Assembly (NCBI GenBank): GCA_026075535.2
Contig: AP026538.1
Span: forward strand, 8,246,001 to 8,310,000
Source of the DNA: Tricholoma matsutake
Lineage: Eukaryota > Basidiomycota > Agaricomycetes > Agaricales > Tricholomataceae
Direction of reading: 5' to 3'
Length of the DNA: 64,000 nt
In this document: piece after piece, positions 12,030-23,500 of the stretch
How positions within the stretch are numbered: position 1 is the stretch's first letter
How the letters are laid out: each line of letters starts with the position of its first letter
Program-made: the position numbers and the translations under genes
Notes under the pieces: model-generated
The model's database searches: none
Told to the model about the DNA's origin: nothing
What the model saw: the letters and a program-made list of their open reading frames with translations, nothing else

Positions 12030-12635
12030 CTAATGTCGCCAGCCAACTTCATGTCCATTATCCATCATAGGTTCAACGAATCCACGAAAAGTCCACGGCC
12101 GCTTTTCATCCTCTCCTTTATTACTCTGATCCTGAGACCACCGCATTCCATAACCCTCTAGGACCCTGACTTCATAGACTAATGCGGCATGCGGAAGCCA
12201 GTGCAGATTCCTCCACGTGGCATTGTCCATGACTTTGTGAAAAAGTGCCAATGCTTTCTCATTGATTACTGCAATAGGACCAGAAGGAGTGCCCCACCAT
12301 CCTGCACTTGCATCTTGTCTTCCCTGATCATCGATATCCTCCCCCTCGTTCCGCGGCAGCGAACGGTGGGAATGCTTCGACCACGCTCGAGCACCCGCTA
12401 TCAGACCGACTTTGTTCGGTACAAGGAAGGCTGCGAGGCAAGTTTCGACAGAAGGCGGGGTGGAACCCAGGGCAGATCCTACAGTGTAGGCTAGTCCATG
12501 AGATAAGTGTACAAAGAGTGGAGAATGTAATAAAGGGTCATCATTAGCATCCGATTTCAATAGCTCGAAGACTCTCGCTCGTTCAGTCACAGCACTGGGC
12601 AGTTCCTCTATTCCATGGCAGCGAGGACTTTCCAT
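12030..12635 (-). CDS. Unidentified 201-residue protein
   Basis: An intronless minus-strand frame from ATG 12635 to a TAG at 12030. I do not recognise the family. The composition is ordinary globular protein: no signal peptide, membrane segment or low complexity. It has Trp-rich C-terminal stretches (WTFRGFVEPMMDNGHEVGWRH at the end, and AGWWGTPSGP in the middle). It lies in the same orientation as the VHS-GAT gene and ends about 340 bases before that gene's start. The length and codon use argue that it is real, but I cannot exclude that it is one exon of a longer gene. Confidence 0.6.
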   Translation of the reverse strand: MESPRCHGIEELPSAVTERARVFELLKSDANDDPLLHSPLFVHLSHGLAYTVGSALGSTPPSVETCLAAFLVPNKVGLIAGARAWSKHSHRSLPRNEGEDIDDQGRQDASAGWWGTPSGPIAVINEKALALFHKVMDNATWRNLHWLPHAALVYEVRVLEGYGMRWSQDQSNKGEDEKRPWTFRGFVEPMMDNGHEVGWRH

Positions 12636-15600
12636 ACTTCAAGAGGCCTTCGCTGAATGATTACAATTTGATTCTGATTCTGGACTGATGTTGGGCTAAC
12701 TTCGTTAAGTATCGAAAGTTTGGCTTACATAACCCAACATGTTGATCTATCACTCCACAGGCTGTTATAAATATGAGGAGTGATCATGTTATCGGCTTCT
12801 GGCTTTATACCAAGAAACAGAATTTGAAATCCCCTCCCGTACAGCTGGAAACGTGCTTGGCGCTGCATACTTAGTTTCTCCAGAGCCCTAAATTTCTGCC
12901 TCTCCAGGGCCCCGCAGTTCCGAGTCTACTCTTGCCTAGTTGATGCTCTCACCCGCTACCTCATAGGCACGTTCGGAACTAAATTGCCAAAAAGCATGGT
13001 GCAGTCGAGTTTATCTACGATGAAGCTGTAAGTTTTGCTTCAGAGAATATTATAACTGTCAAACCTCAGATCATATTTTCAGTGCGACATCTTAGATGTG
13101 GTTTCGTGAGAACAATATAGGAGATGCGGACCATGTCGCGACGTACCTTTACATCTCACAAGGTGAGTGGATATTGTCACACTGATGTAAATAGATGAGT
13201 GCCGCAGTAGAATATCTACCATGGGCCTGGTGCGACTAGCTGAGGCACGATCTTCATTCTATGGTTCCTTTGTTCGACAACTCATGAATGATCCGTTATT
13301 TTTTCGTGATGAGACAACGCCCCATGCTAAGCAGCGGAAATGGCTTCTTCCGGACTTCAACGGTAACGCCCTACGCAAGACGTTGCCGAGCTTAATAGAA
13401 AGAAAGGGAGGCTCGGTTCCATAGAACAGCAACGGAAATTGATTGACTTCGTTGCTGGCATGGGTGCTCTAAGGTATAGAACACTGCATCAAGTCTGGTG
13501 TAGTCGCGGACAAGCAGCTGTGGGAAAGTCTTGGTACCGTGGCAAGGTTCGCAGACTTTCACCTCCGAGTTCGAAAGTGCTAATACAGACTTTAGAGAAT
13601 TGGACCGGCGCTCAACTCACCCTGACGGACGCTCATGATCCAGAATTAGAATCTCTTCAAACGCTAGATTACTCGAACATCAAGCTGTCAAGCAAAGATA
13701 TGTACCAATACATTTGTGCTGAACAAGAAGACCGTTCAGAAGATCCTTAAAAAACAGCGACATTTCTAAACTATCGACTCTCTGGACAAGCCTATCATAT
13801 TTGGGGCCGAAAGTATGGAACGGATCAACGCCTTGTTGTAGCTATTCTGCGTGTCGAAATCTTCGAGATGCTGTTTATGGGTGGGGGAAGGTTTAAAGGG
13901 TTGGTTGACTGTGAAGGCTTTCAGAAGGTAGACTAATGTTTGCATAGTTGGCGCCGATATACCATATGAAGGGCATGGTCGCGCTTGGGTTCACGCCGGT
14001 GACGGGTCGAGTGTCACGTTGATGCGACCATCAGCAGGTAAGATTTCGTAAATGTCTGTCTTTGAGGACTTCACTGACATAGAATTATCTGCATTGCAGT
14101 GAACAAAATATTTATATACCATGGGTATGTTGTATTATTTGACTTTCGGCAGGTGAACCGATTTGTCAGATGCCACAGCCGTAACACGGCGTTATATCTA
14201 AAGGAATACTCTAAACGTCTACAGAGGAGTACGGATGGAATGGTCGTGGTTCGCGTTAAAGTCGGATGCTGTTGATCCATAGATATGTATCCTGCTCGTC
14301 TAGGACAGAACAGACAGCCAATTATCACGAACTGGAAAAAAAATCAGGAGACTATGTCTGTGTCGTGGTTATTCTTTGCCCCGTCCATGATAACCTCCTT
14401 GATGTCAGCAGGAAAATACCAAAGAGCATGATGGCGGTTCGCAACTGACAGATCTGAGCTTCCGCGTCGGCTATTGATCGACAAGTTAACGTTCGGGATG
14501 GGTCAAAATACGTATTAAGATGGGGTGCAGCATCTTAGTATCGGGAACAGGGGTCATTTTCGGTTTGGCAAGTTGGAAGAGGGTCTTTATGAAATGGCGG
14601 CCCTGTGGCGAAACAAATCCGAGGTCACGACAGCAAGACGAACAAGCTTGTGGAATCAAACTATGATCACCTTTGAAAGGGCAGTATGCAACTTGAGGCT
14701 TTCAGTAGGACAATCAGATTATCATTGTCCATCCCAGTGAGGATCCCAGGACGTTATTCAGATCTGTTTTTAGAATTAAGATCTGAAAATGTGTCAGGCC
14801 TAGAAATATAAGAAAAAGTAGAGCGTATCTGCTGCTCCAAAGTGGAGTGCTGTCAGCTAATCAGAAAGGATGGTGGAAACTGACCAACGTCAATAACACA
14901 AATATCGGCAAATGTAAATGGTTGCAAGCAGACGCGCAGTTTATTCCGAGCAAATAAACAACTAGGTGCTGTCGCAAGCGCCAGCATAAACCTTGCTTAC
15001 GGATATTCAAAAAAAGCTGCCACACTGAGTACTGAAAACATGGCAACACCCCAGTGCGCCGCTCGTCGTCAACCTTCGGTTGACTCCTCGCGGCGCGAAC
15101 TGTATCTGCCCCTAATGTACCTAAAATAGGAGAGGTCTGTTTGCGCATGTTGAAAAATGCATGAAACAATAATTGAGACCTTGCAAGCAAGGTAATAACA
15201 ACACTTGAGCCACTTCCGAACACAACCATCATCATCACCCACATCACTGTTACCATGGGCCCGCCCTCTGGCGCATGCTCCTGATGGCATGGGAGAGGAA
15301 ATGGGTGTAAGTGACACATCCTCGTGCACAGCCTTTGTCTCACGCTTATCAGATACATGGTCCTGACCCAGAACTTGACCGCATCGAAGAGTGCGGACCA
15401 TATCTCTTGTGTATCCGACCTCCCAGCCCACGCACGAATAAGTCATATATCATTCGCCTTTACCACCAAGGTACGAGGGAGGTCGTCGTCGATGTCGATC
15501 CACCTGTGGCCATGTACAATGCACTCTATGCCGACTTCGTTTTTCGGACCTTCTTGGGGCTGTGCTGGTGGTCTATCCTTGAGGAATATACATTTTTTGT

Positions 15601-17059
15601 TAAGTATAAAGGCCAGCTTGTTTGTCATTGGGGTGGCGAGAGCATCCTTCAACAGTTACCATATAAGCGTGGTCACGGCACAGGAGGGGTTTAGATCAGC
15701 TGGAAGACTTTGCGTCTCAGGATCAGGTGCAACACGAAGCACTCTAGTGATATTATCAAATTTAAGGTGTATGGCTCTCCCTGGATATAGATAAACAAAC
15801 CTGAATATAACGATGTCATTGGGACATATTTGAGTGGATGGAGTCGATGATTTGTGAATCAAAGTATATGACAAACTTGCTCCCATCAGTCTCCGCACCG
15901 TCCTGTTCAGTGACCCACAAACAGTGACTGGGCCACGCTCCAAAACACAAAACAAAAAGTCGTTGCAGGCGTCGTGAGTACATTTTTTCATGCTTTCAAG
16001 ACCGGAAGAAACAAAACCTACAAGATTTCTGCATGTTTCTCAATGATATTGCTTTTACTGACACCAGAAAACAGGAAATCTGAAAGACCTCTACGAAGCC
16101 TGAAGGCATCCTGAGCACCTACATCTGGCAAATTATTGTTGTCCTTCCTGGGACATGGCGTTATCCAGGCCTCCTTCCAGAATCTATATACAAATACGTG
16201 AGAGCTTGGAAGTGTCAATGGAAGATATATGTGCCTTTCTTGGTTCCTCGGAAGGTTTCCCATTGCTGGGCAACGGAAATACACGTCCTGCTACATGTTG
16301 GATAGCATGACAGCTAATCTCAGACTCGTAACCAGCCAGAGGGAAAAATGGGGGGGAGTGTGGGTCAAACATTGGAATCTGGCTGGAGACCGTGGTTCCA
16401 ACGTGGTTCTGCATCACATCCTCCTCATAGTTGGCTTCGATCGTTGCGTTATTCGGATCTATTCTGCACCACATGAGTTTCCTGAAAATGGTCTAGGTAA
16501 ATATGGTTTCGAGGTCAACTGGAAGGATCAGAGAGCACAAAAATTAACTTCATACTATTTTGATCGTATACTCATGGAGTTGCCTTGCGCTTGAGCAGAG
16601 CATCTCGGTCCTCGGGAGATAGATAGCCGGTGACAGATTATTAGAGCTAAATTTAAACTTTTAACTTTTACTTGACCGGGACCAACCACACCCGACCATG
16701 ACACACACCCCGCATTTGGACAGATGTGATGCTCGACACATGTTGTTATCCATGACACACACACCTTTTGAGATAACATTGTGTCGTGCTTCTGTCCTTT
16801 GAGAGGAAATGACGACACCCAAAAGTGCTTGAGTGAAGTGAGGACCAAGTGAGGACTTAGTAATTTTTGCAGAAGAGCACAGACAAAATATAATGAAGGT
16901 GACAAGGATTGAATCCAACACCTCAGGAATGAGATCACATTACAGGATCCAATTAACCAATCAGCCAAACTGACTTACACAATTCATAGTAATATTAGTA
17001 TTTGTTACACAGTTCAGCAGATTTTTAACCAAAAAAATCTACTGCTCGAAACAAGCAAC
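12636..17059. other. 4.4 kb with no confident gene
   Basis: Many short overlapping frames occur on both strands (for example 15311-15694 +, 15656-15991 -, 16229-16594 +), none with a domain I recognise or a clear splice pattern. Parts could be decayed genes. The composition is mixed and neither repetitive nor GT-rich, so it differs from the transposon block that begins near 17060. Confidence 0.4.
13221..13750 (+). pseudogene. Possible gene remnant, two frames
   Basis: Two adjoining frames (13221-13424, then 13439-13750) read like protein and together give about 165 residues, but they lie in different frames with a stop between them. The first holds a KQRKWLLPDFNGNALRKTLP stretch that faintly recalls the HRRQRRLLxPxF region of P450 enzymes; the similarity is too weak to name it. 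No downstream P450 motifs follow. It may be a decayed gene or chance. Confidence 0.2.
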
Positions 17060-17945
17060 ATATGTAGTTGCCCCCCTGTATATGGTGGTAGCATGTTCTC
17101 AGAAACCCAAAACTGCCACCTCGTTGGCAAGCAAGACAGTGTGGTAGGCATGGGCAGCATTCATGGGGTGGTGGACATGGCCGTTACACTTGCTCACAGG
17201 GTTGGGTGTTGGGTGCTGGGCTTGTCCCCTGGTCCCCTCCCCCATCATAGGCATTGTGATAGCAGGTGCTGTCTTCACCATCTCGTTGTCCTTGTTCCAT
17301 CTGCATCCATGAACCACCCTACGAGCAGCTGCTCATAGGTGTGGGGCAGGTGTGTTTGCTGTCTTCTCCATCCCTCCTCCCTGACCCCCTCAGCATTGTT
17401 CCCTTCCCCTGCTGTCTCTATCACCTTGTGGCAGGGTGGTGGTACTGTCCCCCAGCCTCCATTCCTCCATCTCCCAGTTGTACTTGCACCCTGTATCCAC
17501 CCTGTGAGCAGTTGCTCGCAGCAGTGGTGGTGGGTGTTGGTTGATGTTGGCATCTGCAGGGTGGGGGGCAGTTGCTGCATCATTGGTGGCATCAGTGCTT
17601 GTACTGGCTTGTCTTCTTGTAACTCCCTGTTCTGGTGTTGGTGTTGGTAGGTAGGTGCCTTGTCATTCAAGGGCCTTGTTGTGGCAAAAGTGCCAGTCAT
17701 CCACCTGATGAGCAGTTGCTCATCAGCATGGTGTGGGTGTGGATGGTGTTTGCAGTGTACACCTGCAATCCACAAGCAGCTGCTCGTGGGCATGGTGTGG
17801 GTGGATTTGCACCATCTGTCTTTGCCATTGTGCCCTGTGGGTGTCATCAGTGTGATGTGGTGGGTGTTGTGGGATTGGGTGTGCACCTTGTGGGTACCCT
17901 GTTGGATTGGCAAGGCTAACACAAGACCCAAAACCCCGCACTTGT
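17060..17945 (-). repeat. GT-rich repeat unit with EQLLxGW coding potential (family copy 1)
   Basis: The plus strand is T/G-rich low complexity. The minus strand is open for 218 residues (17931-17275) and repeats a short motif at least three times: DEQLLIRW, CEQLLTGW and YEQLLVGW. At DNA level each copy is a near-palindrome such as GAGCAGTTGCTC (near 17325, 17508, 17706, 17774). The same palindrome recurs at 18.4, 33.5, 34.3-34.5, 35.0-35.3 and 63.4 kb. Whether this is protein-coding or a structured non-coding repeat is not known. Confidence 0.5.
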
Positions 17946-17954
17946 GCTAGCGGC

Positions 17955-18340
17955 TGCCATGCTATTTTTACACCATGTCTACATTCTTCGCACCATTTCC
18001 TTCTATGACCTTATCATACTACAATATTGCATTGCTGTGCTTGTACTCCATGTTCTTTCACTTTTCCTATTCCTTACTGCTCTCGACAAGAGCTTACTCT
18101 TTTGTTCTGCTAATTGTAGTTTAGCTCTTTTCTACTTATGTATTTGTATAGTCTCGTCGACACATCTTCCCTCAGTTGTTTGACTTCTTGCAAACACTGA
18201 GGTAAGATACCTATCTACTATGTCTACTTTATTTTACTCACCGTGTATCATAGTGTATTTATTCTTAGGTGATTTAATACAGTTGTTTGACTTCTCGCAA
18301 ACACTGAGTGTATTTATTCTTAGTTCGCTCGACTGAGTTC
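17955..18340 (+). repeat. LTR-like segment with duplicated stem-loop and intron-like ends
   Basis: It contains CTCAGT...ACTGAG stem-loops at about 18173-18202 and 18280-18309. The first is followed at once by GTAAGATACC and, about 67 bases later, by an AG. The same layout occurs in the LTRs of Copia-B and Copia-C in this window, so it may be a solo or degraded LTR of a related element. Boundaries are approximate. Confidence 0.3.
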
Positions 18341-18394
18341 CTATCATTACATACCCCACTTCACTGGCCTCCCAACACCTCCCTGGTGTCATTT

Positions 18395-18620
18395 CTGTGA
18401 GTTCATCATCATCCCATTATCCACCCTATGAGTAGGGGCTCACAGCAGTGGTGCAGTGGTGGGGATAGCAGTTGGGCAGTTGGGCATGTTTCTTGGGGTG
18501 ATTGTGCTGTTATCAGTCTAAAAAAGAAGATAGTCAGTACATAAAAACAACAAAGAAAGAAAAAAAACTTACATGGGGGTTGTCGATGTTGCTGCTGGCA
18601 TTGATGTCAACCAGGTTTGT
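18395..18620 (-). repeat. Hairpin-intron-palindrome unit (family copy 2)
   Basis: Read on the minus strand: an imperfect stem-loop (about 18615-18577; arms CATTGATGTCAACC and GGTTGTCGATG on the plus strand), then GTAAGTTTTT at 18572, a 55-nt intron-like segment ending in TTTTTTAG at 18518, and then a degenerate GAGC..GCTC palindrome near 18430-18445. The order and spacing match the copies at 34.2, 35.1 and 63.5 kb. Confidence 0.45.
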
Positions 18621-19281
18621 CAGCATTTCCTTTTTTTGGGGGGTATTTGCTCGGTGTGTCAAACTTGTTCTCTATGTGTTGCTTATCTCTGAATTGTGTC
18701 GCATTGTAAGCCTGGCTTACATCATCTTATGGACACTTGTTTGTATGTACATACTCTTCGAGCAATATATACTATTACATATGGGGAATTCCCCATTCTT
18801 CCTTTTTCCCCTCTTGCTTCCTTTTACTTGGCTTTTGTATTATCCCTCACTCCTAATACACATTGTTGTCTTGTTATTTTGCATGATCAGAAGTGAGTTC
18901 ATTAGTCTTTTCTCTCTCTCCCTCTGCATCCCCAGTGTTTCCTATCCCAAATAAGGGATAGGCTTTCATGCATCTGCCATCAACATTTTAAATGTGTCAT
19001 ACTTTCTTATGTGTGTGTCGTTCTTTGTTTTTTAATGTGTGTGTCAAGTACTATATATCCTCTTACTTGACCATGAACACTTTGATTCCCACATGGCTAC
19101 TATCACTGGAACATTTTTAGCCAAACAAATGTGGAGAAAATATTATTCACTGAGATAGCATGTTTTCAACAATGTTATTTTTGGCAAATGTTCAGGTAAA
19201 ATGAAGAATATCCTGCCACTTGGCATGTTATGCCAGGAATGGTTATTTATTATTGGTAGGCTGAAAAATACTACCTCATAT
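18621..19281. other. No gene seen; AT-rich flank of Copia-B
   Basis: T-rich sequence with hydrophobic-looking short frames caused by composition. Nothing recognisable. It ends at CATAT (19277-19281), the left target-site duplication of Copia-B. Confidence 0.5.
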
Positions 19282-19566
19282 TGTTGAGATCTACACCGTG
19301 AATATGTGCAGTTTGATGTGGTGTGTTATGTATAGTACACTTTGTGATGCATACATTCCTGTGTTCCTTATCTCTTTATTACATCCCTTTGACCGATATC
19401 TCATTGTCCTACAGACAGTATATATATCAGACACAGTATGCACATACACCTCAGTCCATTATATACAGACTGAGGTGAGTAGATATTTTTTTTTTGGTCA
19501 ATCAGTTATGGTTACTTACTATACCATTATAGTTTATCCATGTATCATATAGGTTGGATTTCTACA
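19282..19566 (+). repeat. 5' LTR of Copia-B
   Basis: 285 bases, TG...CA ends. It contains a CTCAGTC...GACTGAG stem-loop (about 19451-19475) directly followed by GTGAGTAG, and an AG at 19551-19552 (ATATAG), which together look like an intron within the LTR transcript. Confidence 0.9.
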
Positions 19567-19577
19567 GGTTATGGGCC
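19567..19577 (+). other. Primer binding site of Copia-B
   Basis: GGTTATGGGCC directly after the LTR. This is complementary to the anticodon region of initiator tRNA-Met (half-tRNA priming known for Copia and Ty1-like elements), not to the tRNA 3' end. Confidence 0.8.
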
Positions 19578-19978
19578 ACTTCTGTCATGCATAGTGACAA
19601 TAGATATCCCTTCTAGCCACTCAATGATTTGTGCTTCATCATTTTCTTTGATTGATGATCCAATCACTATCTTATCTTATCACACACACATCGGTATATT
19701 GGATGTGCTTGATTTCTTTGTATCATACTCTCATCTTTCTTCTGTCTCTTCTGCCCCCCCCTAGCATTTACTATATTCCACCATGACTACCTCTCCAGAA
19801 GCCAATCCCCTCCATTTCCCTCATATGACTCTCTACCAAATATTTCCAGGAATAAGCTCAACAAGCTCAAATCCAACTACAAAGAGTGGAGTGAGGATAT
19901 TACCATTTCCCTATCTCTGAATGGGCTGTTTGAGTATGTCATGGGCGATGTGGAGGAGCCCCCAGCTACTGAACCACA

Positions 19979-20284
19979 TGTTGAAATTAATCCCTGATGC
20001 ATGCTGTATACATGAGGCAATACATGCAGCATACGCATGTATACATGAGGCGATACATGCAGCATACGCATGTTACTGCGCTTACTGCGCATACATGTGG
20101 TAAACACATTCCCGAGTCATGTGACACCCTTTATATTTATGTATATAAAGAGAACCTGTACCGTAGTAGGAATACGGTGTTCTTACCTCTGCTAACCCTA
20201 GCTGTAAGTCTAACTAAACCCCAGGTAGGTTGTAAGGAACGTGTAGTCTCTTCCCCTGTGCAGCGTATATAGTCTGCTCCAACA
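19979..20284 (+). repeat. 5' LTR of Copia-A1, with promoter
   Basis: 306 bases. The U3 part carries a 33-base tandem duplication (20008-20040 and 20041-20073). A TATA-like GTATATAAAG lies at 20141-20150, so transcription would start a few tens of bases downstream. Confidence 0.95.
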
Positions 20285-20299
20285 GGTTATGGGCCCTGC
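20285..20299 (+). other. Primer binding site of Copia-A1
   Basis: GGTTATGGGCCCTGC immediately after the LTR. It is complementary to the anticodon stem-loop of initiator tRNA-Met, as in Drosophila Copia, so a tRNA fragment rather than a full tRNA 3' end would prime minus-strand synthesis. Confidence 0.85.
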
Positions 20300-20533
20300 T
20301 GGGCACGTCGCGAACGCGCTTTAATTAGCTGCGAACGACGTTGACTTCATCGTCTCCAAATTATAACCTTGCGCTCTTCGTGAGCTGCATTGCGCTCCCT
20401 GCGAGCTGCATATAAAACCTAGGTTGACTAGGGTTAACCACTCTGAAGGAGTGTTTTCTCCTGAGAACGTTAAACGTGTTTTATTGAGTAAAAAGACTGA
20501 TTGAGCGCTTTTAACAGCTGCCACCACAGAATC

Positions 20534-23500
20534 ATGTCTTCAACTCTTGAAAAACTCGTTCAAACTTTCGACGGATCAAATTACATCTTATGGGCCGACT
20601 CAATGAAGGCGTGGCTCAGGTCTCAGGGCCTCTGGCAAATAACTAGCGGGGCGGAGCAAAAACCGCCCCCGGCGCCTCCTTTGACGGCGACGAACGCTAC
20701 CTTGGTAGCGGACGCTAATGCCAAGCTCCAGACCTGGAGCAACAAAAATGACCAGGCTATTGGTAGCCTAGTGCTCCGCCTGGCCCCCTCCATTCGGCAG
20801 CGTGCCAACACAAAGGACACTGCTGAGGAGGTGTGGGACCTCATCCGCACCGATTATGGTGTGGACGGCCCCTCCCAAGTCTTTTCGGACTTTAGGTCCG
20901 CAATAGCAATCAAAATCCCGGCTGCGAACCCTGCACCGGAGATTGCGAGAATGGCTGACAAATTTGAGCGCCTCACGGCTGCTAACGTCGCCATCCCCGA
21001 GCTAGTACAGGCGATGATTCTACTTGCTGCGATGCCACGCGAGTACGACTCATTGTCTGCAACGGTCCTTAACACGACCGCCACTAGCGCCTTGACATTT
21101 AAACATGTCAAGGACTCCATTGTTGCTGAAGCCTCAAGGCGCACAGCAGTTGGAAAGCCCGCTGGCCAGCCTCAGGCCAACAAACTTTCCGCTGTTAAGC
21201 GCAAGGGGGGAAACCCCAAATGGCAGCCCAAAGAAGGGCAAAACAGCAACGGAGACTCGTCCCGAAAACGTGGACGACGTGGGGATAGAAAGACTAAGGA
21301 GGAGAAGCCAAAAGAGAAACATACCCACCTCGCCTCCAACGCCTTTACCACCATAAATGGTAATGGCACCATCATACCGCCGATGCCGCTCATACAGCGC
21401 ATCGAGCGACGCGAACACACTCCCACAAGGGATCCTCGCCGCCGACCGCCTGCACAGGCATACACGGGCGCGGCCTCCTCTTCTCGCTCGGTTTACACCG
21501 AATACCAGCAAGCTCGAGACACCCTCGAGCGCATGCAACTTCCGCGCAGCGCAAAAAACCTGCGACCGCTGGAAGAGCACCTTACGGTGCGAGAAGGTAA
21601 GAGAAGGAGGATAGAGCCAGAAACCGAGGCTACGATCGAGGAGGTAGAAGACGATACCGTCTCCCTCGGATCCGAACCTCCGGTAACTGACGAGGAAGTG
21701 TGGAAAGCCGTCGACGAAATGCTCGTCGATGAACCCCTTGATACAGGGGCGTATGATGACAGGTCAGTCCTTTTCCCTGCCACAAGCACTAAGATTAAAA
21801 TTCCTATGAATACAGCGAACTTTTCATGTGAAATTTTACCGCTATTAAATGTATCATGGAATTATGTAGATCTTAATATATGTGCTATGTGTGCAAAGGG
21901 AGATTGTAAGAAAGGTGCCGACTGGATCATGGATTCAGGCGCATCAAAACACTTCACTGGTGAAATGCAAGATTTCGCTTCTTATGAGCCTTTACCGAGA
22001 AAGGACTCTACCTTGGTCCAAACGGCCACTGGTACTACTCATATAGTAGGAAAAGGAGCAGTCTTCATTAGACACCAGGTAGTATGTAATGGGAAGTCAG
22101 AGACGCGTGAAACGCGACTATACCCCGTCTACTACATACCCGACATTAATACTCGATTGATGTCAATGGGGGTCTTTTTACAAGACGGAAGTGATGTGCG
22201 TGGTTCCTCCGCATACATTTCATTCATCGAGCATGGAAACCCAATCATGCATTGTGTCCCTCTAAGGAGGAATGACACGATCTATTGGGCTCGGACTCAT
22301 ATATTGAGCACCAAAAAGGTTAATGTCGCGACCATTTATGTCGCTGACTACTTGACTTGGCATAGGCGACTTGGACACCCATCCAAAGAGGCGCTAGGGA
22401 AAATGCCTAAAAGCACCATAAAATTCCCAAGGAATTTAATTATTCCTAAAGACAAAATTATATGTCCAGGGTGTGCAGAAGGGAAAATGACCTCAAAATC
22501 TTTTCCCGAGTCAGACTCACGAGCTGACAAATCCTTTGAATTAATACATTCCGACCTAAAGGAACTCCCGGTACTATCGTACCACAAACATAAATACTTC
22601 ATTGTATTTCTGGATGACAAAACGTCACATATTTGGGTCCAATGTCTCAGAAAGAAATCTGACGCTGCTGCAGCGATTAGACAATTTCTAGCAATGGCTA
22701 AGACCCAATATGGCGCTACAATCAAGCGCTGGCGTGTCGATCCAGGGGGCGAGTTCAAGGATCGTGAGCTACAAAAACAGCTCAAGGATTTAGGCATCAA
22801 AATAGAGATGTCTGCACCCCACGTTCATCAACAGAACGGGCGCGCAGAGCGCGCCATAAGGACAATAATGGAAAAGTCGCAAACCCTGCGATTCACCGCT
22901 TGTCTACCACAATCATGGTGGGAATTTTGCATAGAACATGCAACACATTTATACAACCGAACCCCAATAAGGCGCCTGAAATGGCTGACACCTTTTGAGG
23001 ACCTGACAAAGGTCCGCCCAGATCTAAACAATCTGAAGGTCTTCGGTTGCGGTGCTTATGTCTATCTACCAAAGGAAAAACGTCCAACAACATTGTCTCC
23101 TCGATCGGAGCTAATGACGTACCTTGGAGTAGAAGACGGCATTAAAGCATATCGTTTCATGCGACGAAACGGCGCAATATTCATTGGTGCTACGGCACTA
23201 TTTGATGAAACGATGTTCCCATGCTGTCCCGGAGCTAAAACTCCTGCCAAGACAGACCTTGGTGATTTTCCACCAGAACCAGAAGATGACGACCACTCAT
23301 CTGGAACGGATGGCGATGACCCTATACCGCCACAAAATCCGCCCCTTCCTCCATCATCAGAAGATGATGATGATGATTTACCAAGCGAGCAAAAGGCGCA
23401 TGACGATGCGACTAACGCTCCTCCTCCGCCGCCTCCAGTTAACACTGAGGACTTTCGTCCAAGACGTGAAGATCAACAGGAATGGCAGCAATTGCCCCGT

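Noticed and set aside
15311..15694. 127-residue plus-strand frame
   Set aside because: No ATG at the start, overlaps other frames on both strands, no recognisable motif.
16229..16594. 121-residue plus-strand frame
   Set aside because: No domain, no flanking exons, and overlaps minus-strand frames of similar quality.
20008..20073. Direct repeats that could suggest a short CRISPR-like array
   Set aside because: Only two adjacent units with no spacers, inside an LTR of a eukaryotic element.
22348..22800. Minus-strand frames within the Copia polyprotein genes (also at the matching place in A2)
   Set aside because: Shadows of the coding strand, repeated identically in both copies because the elements are copies.
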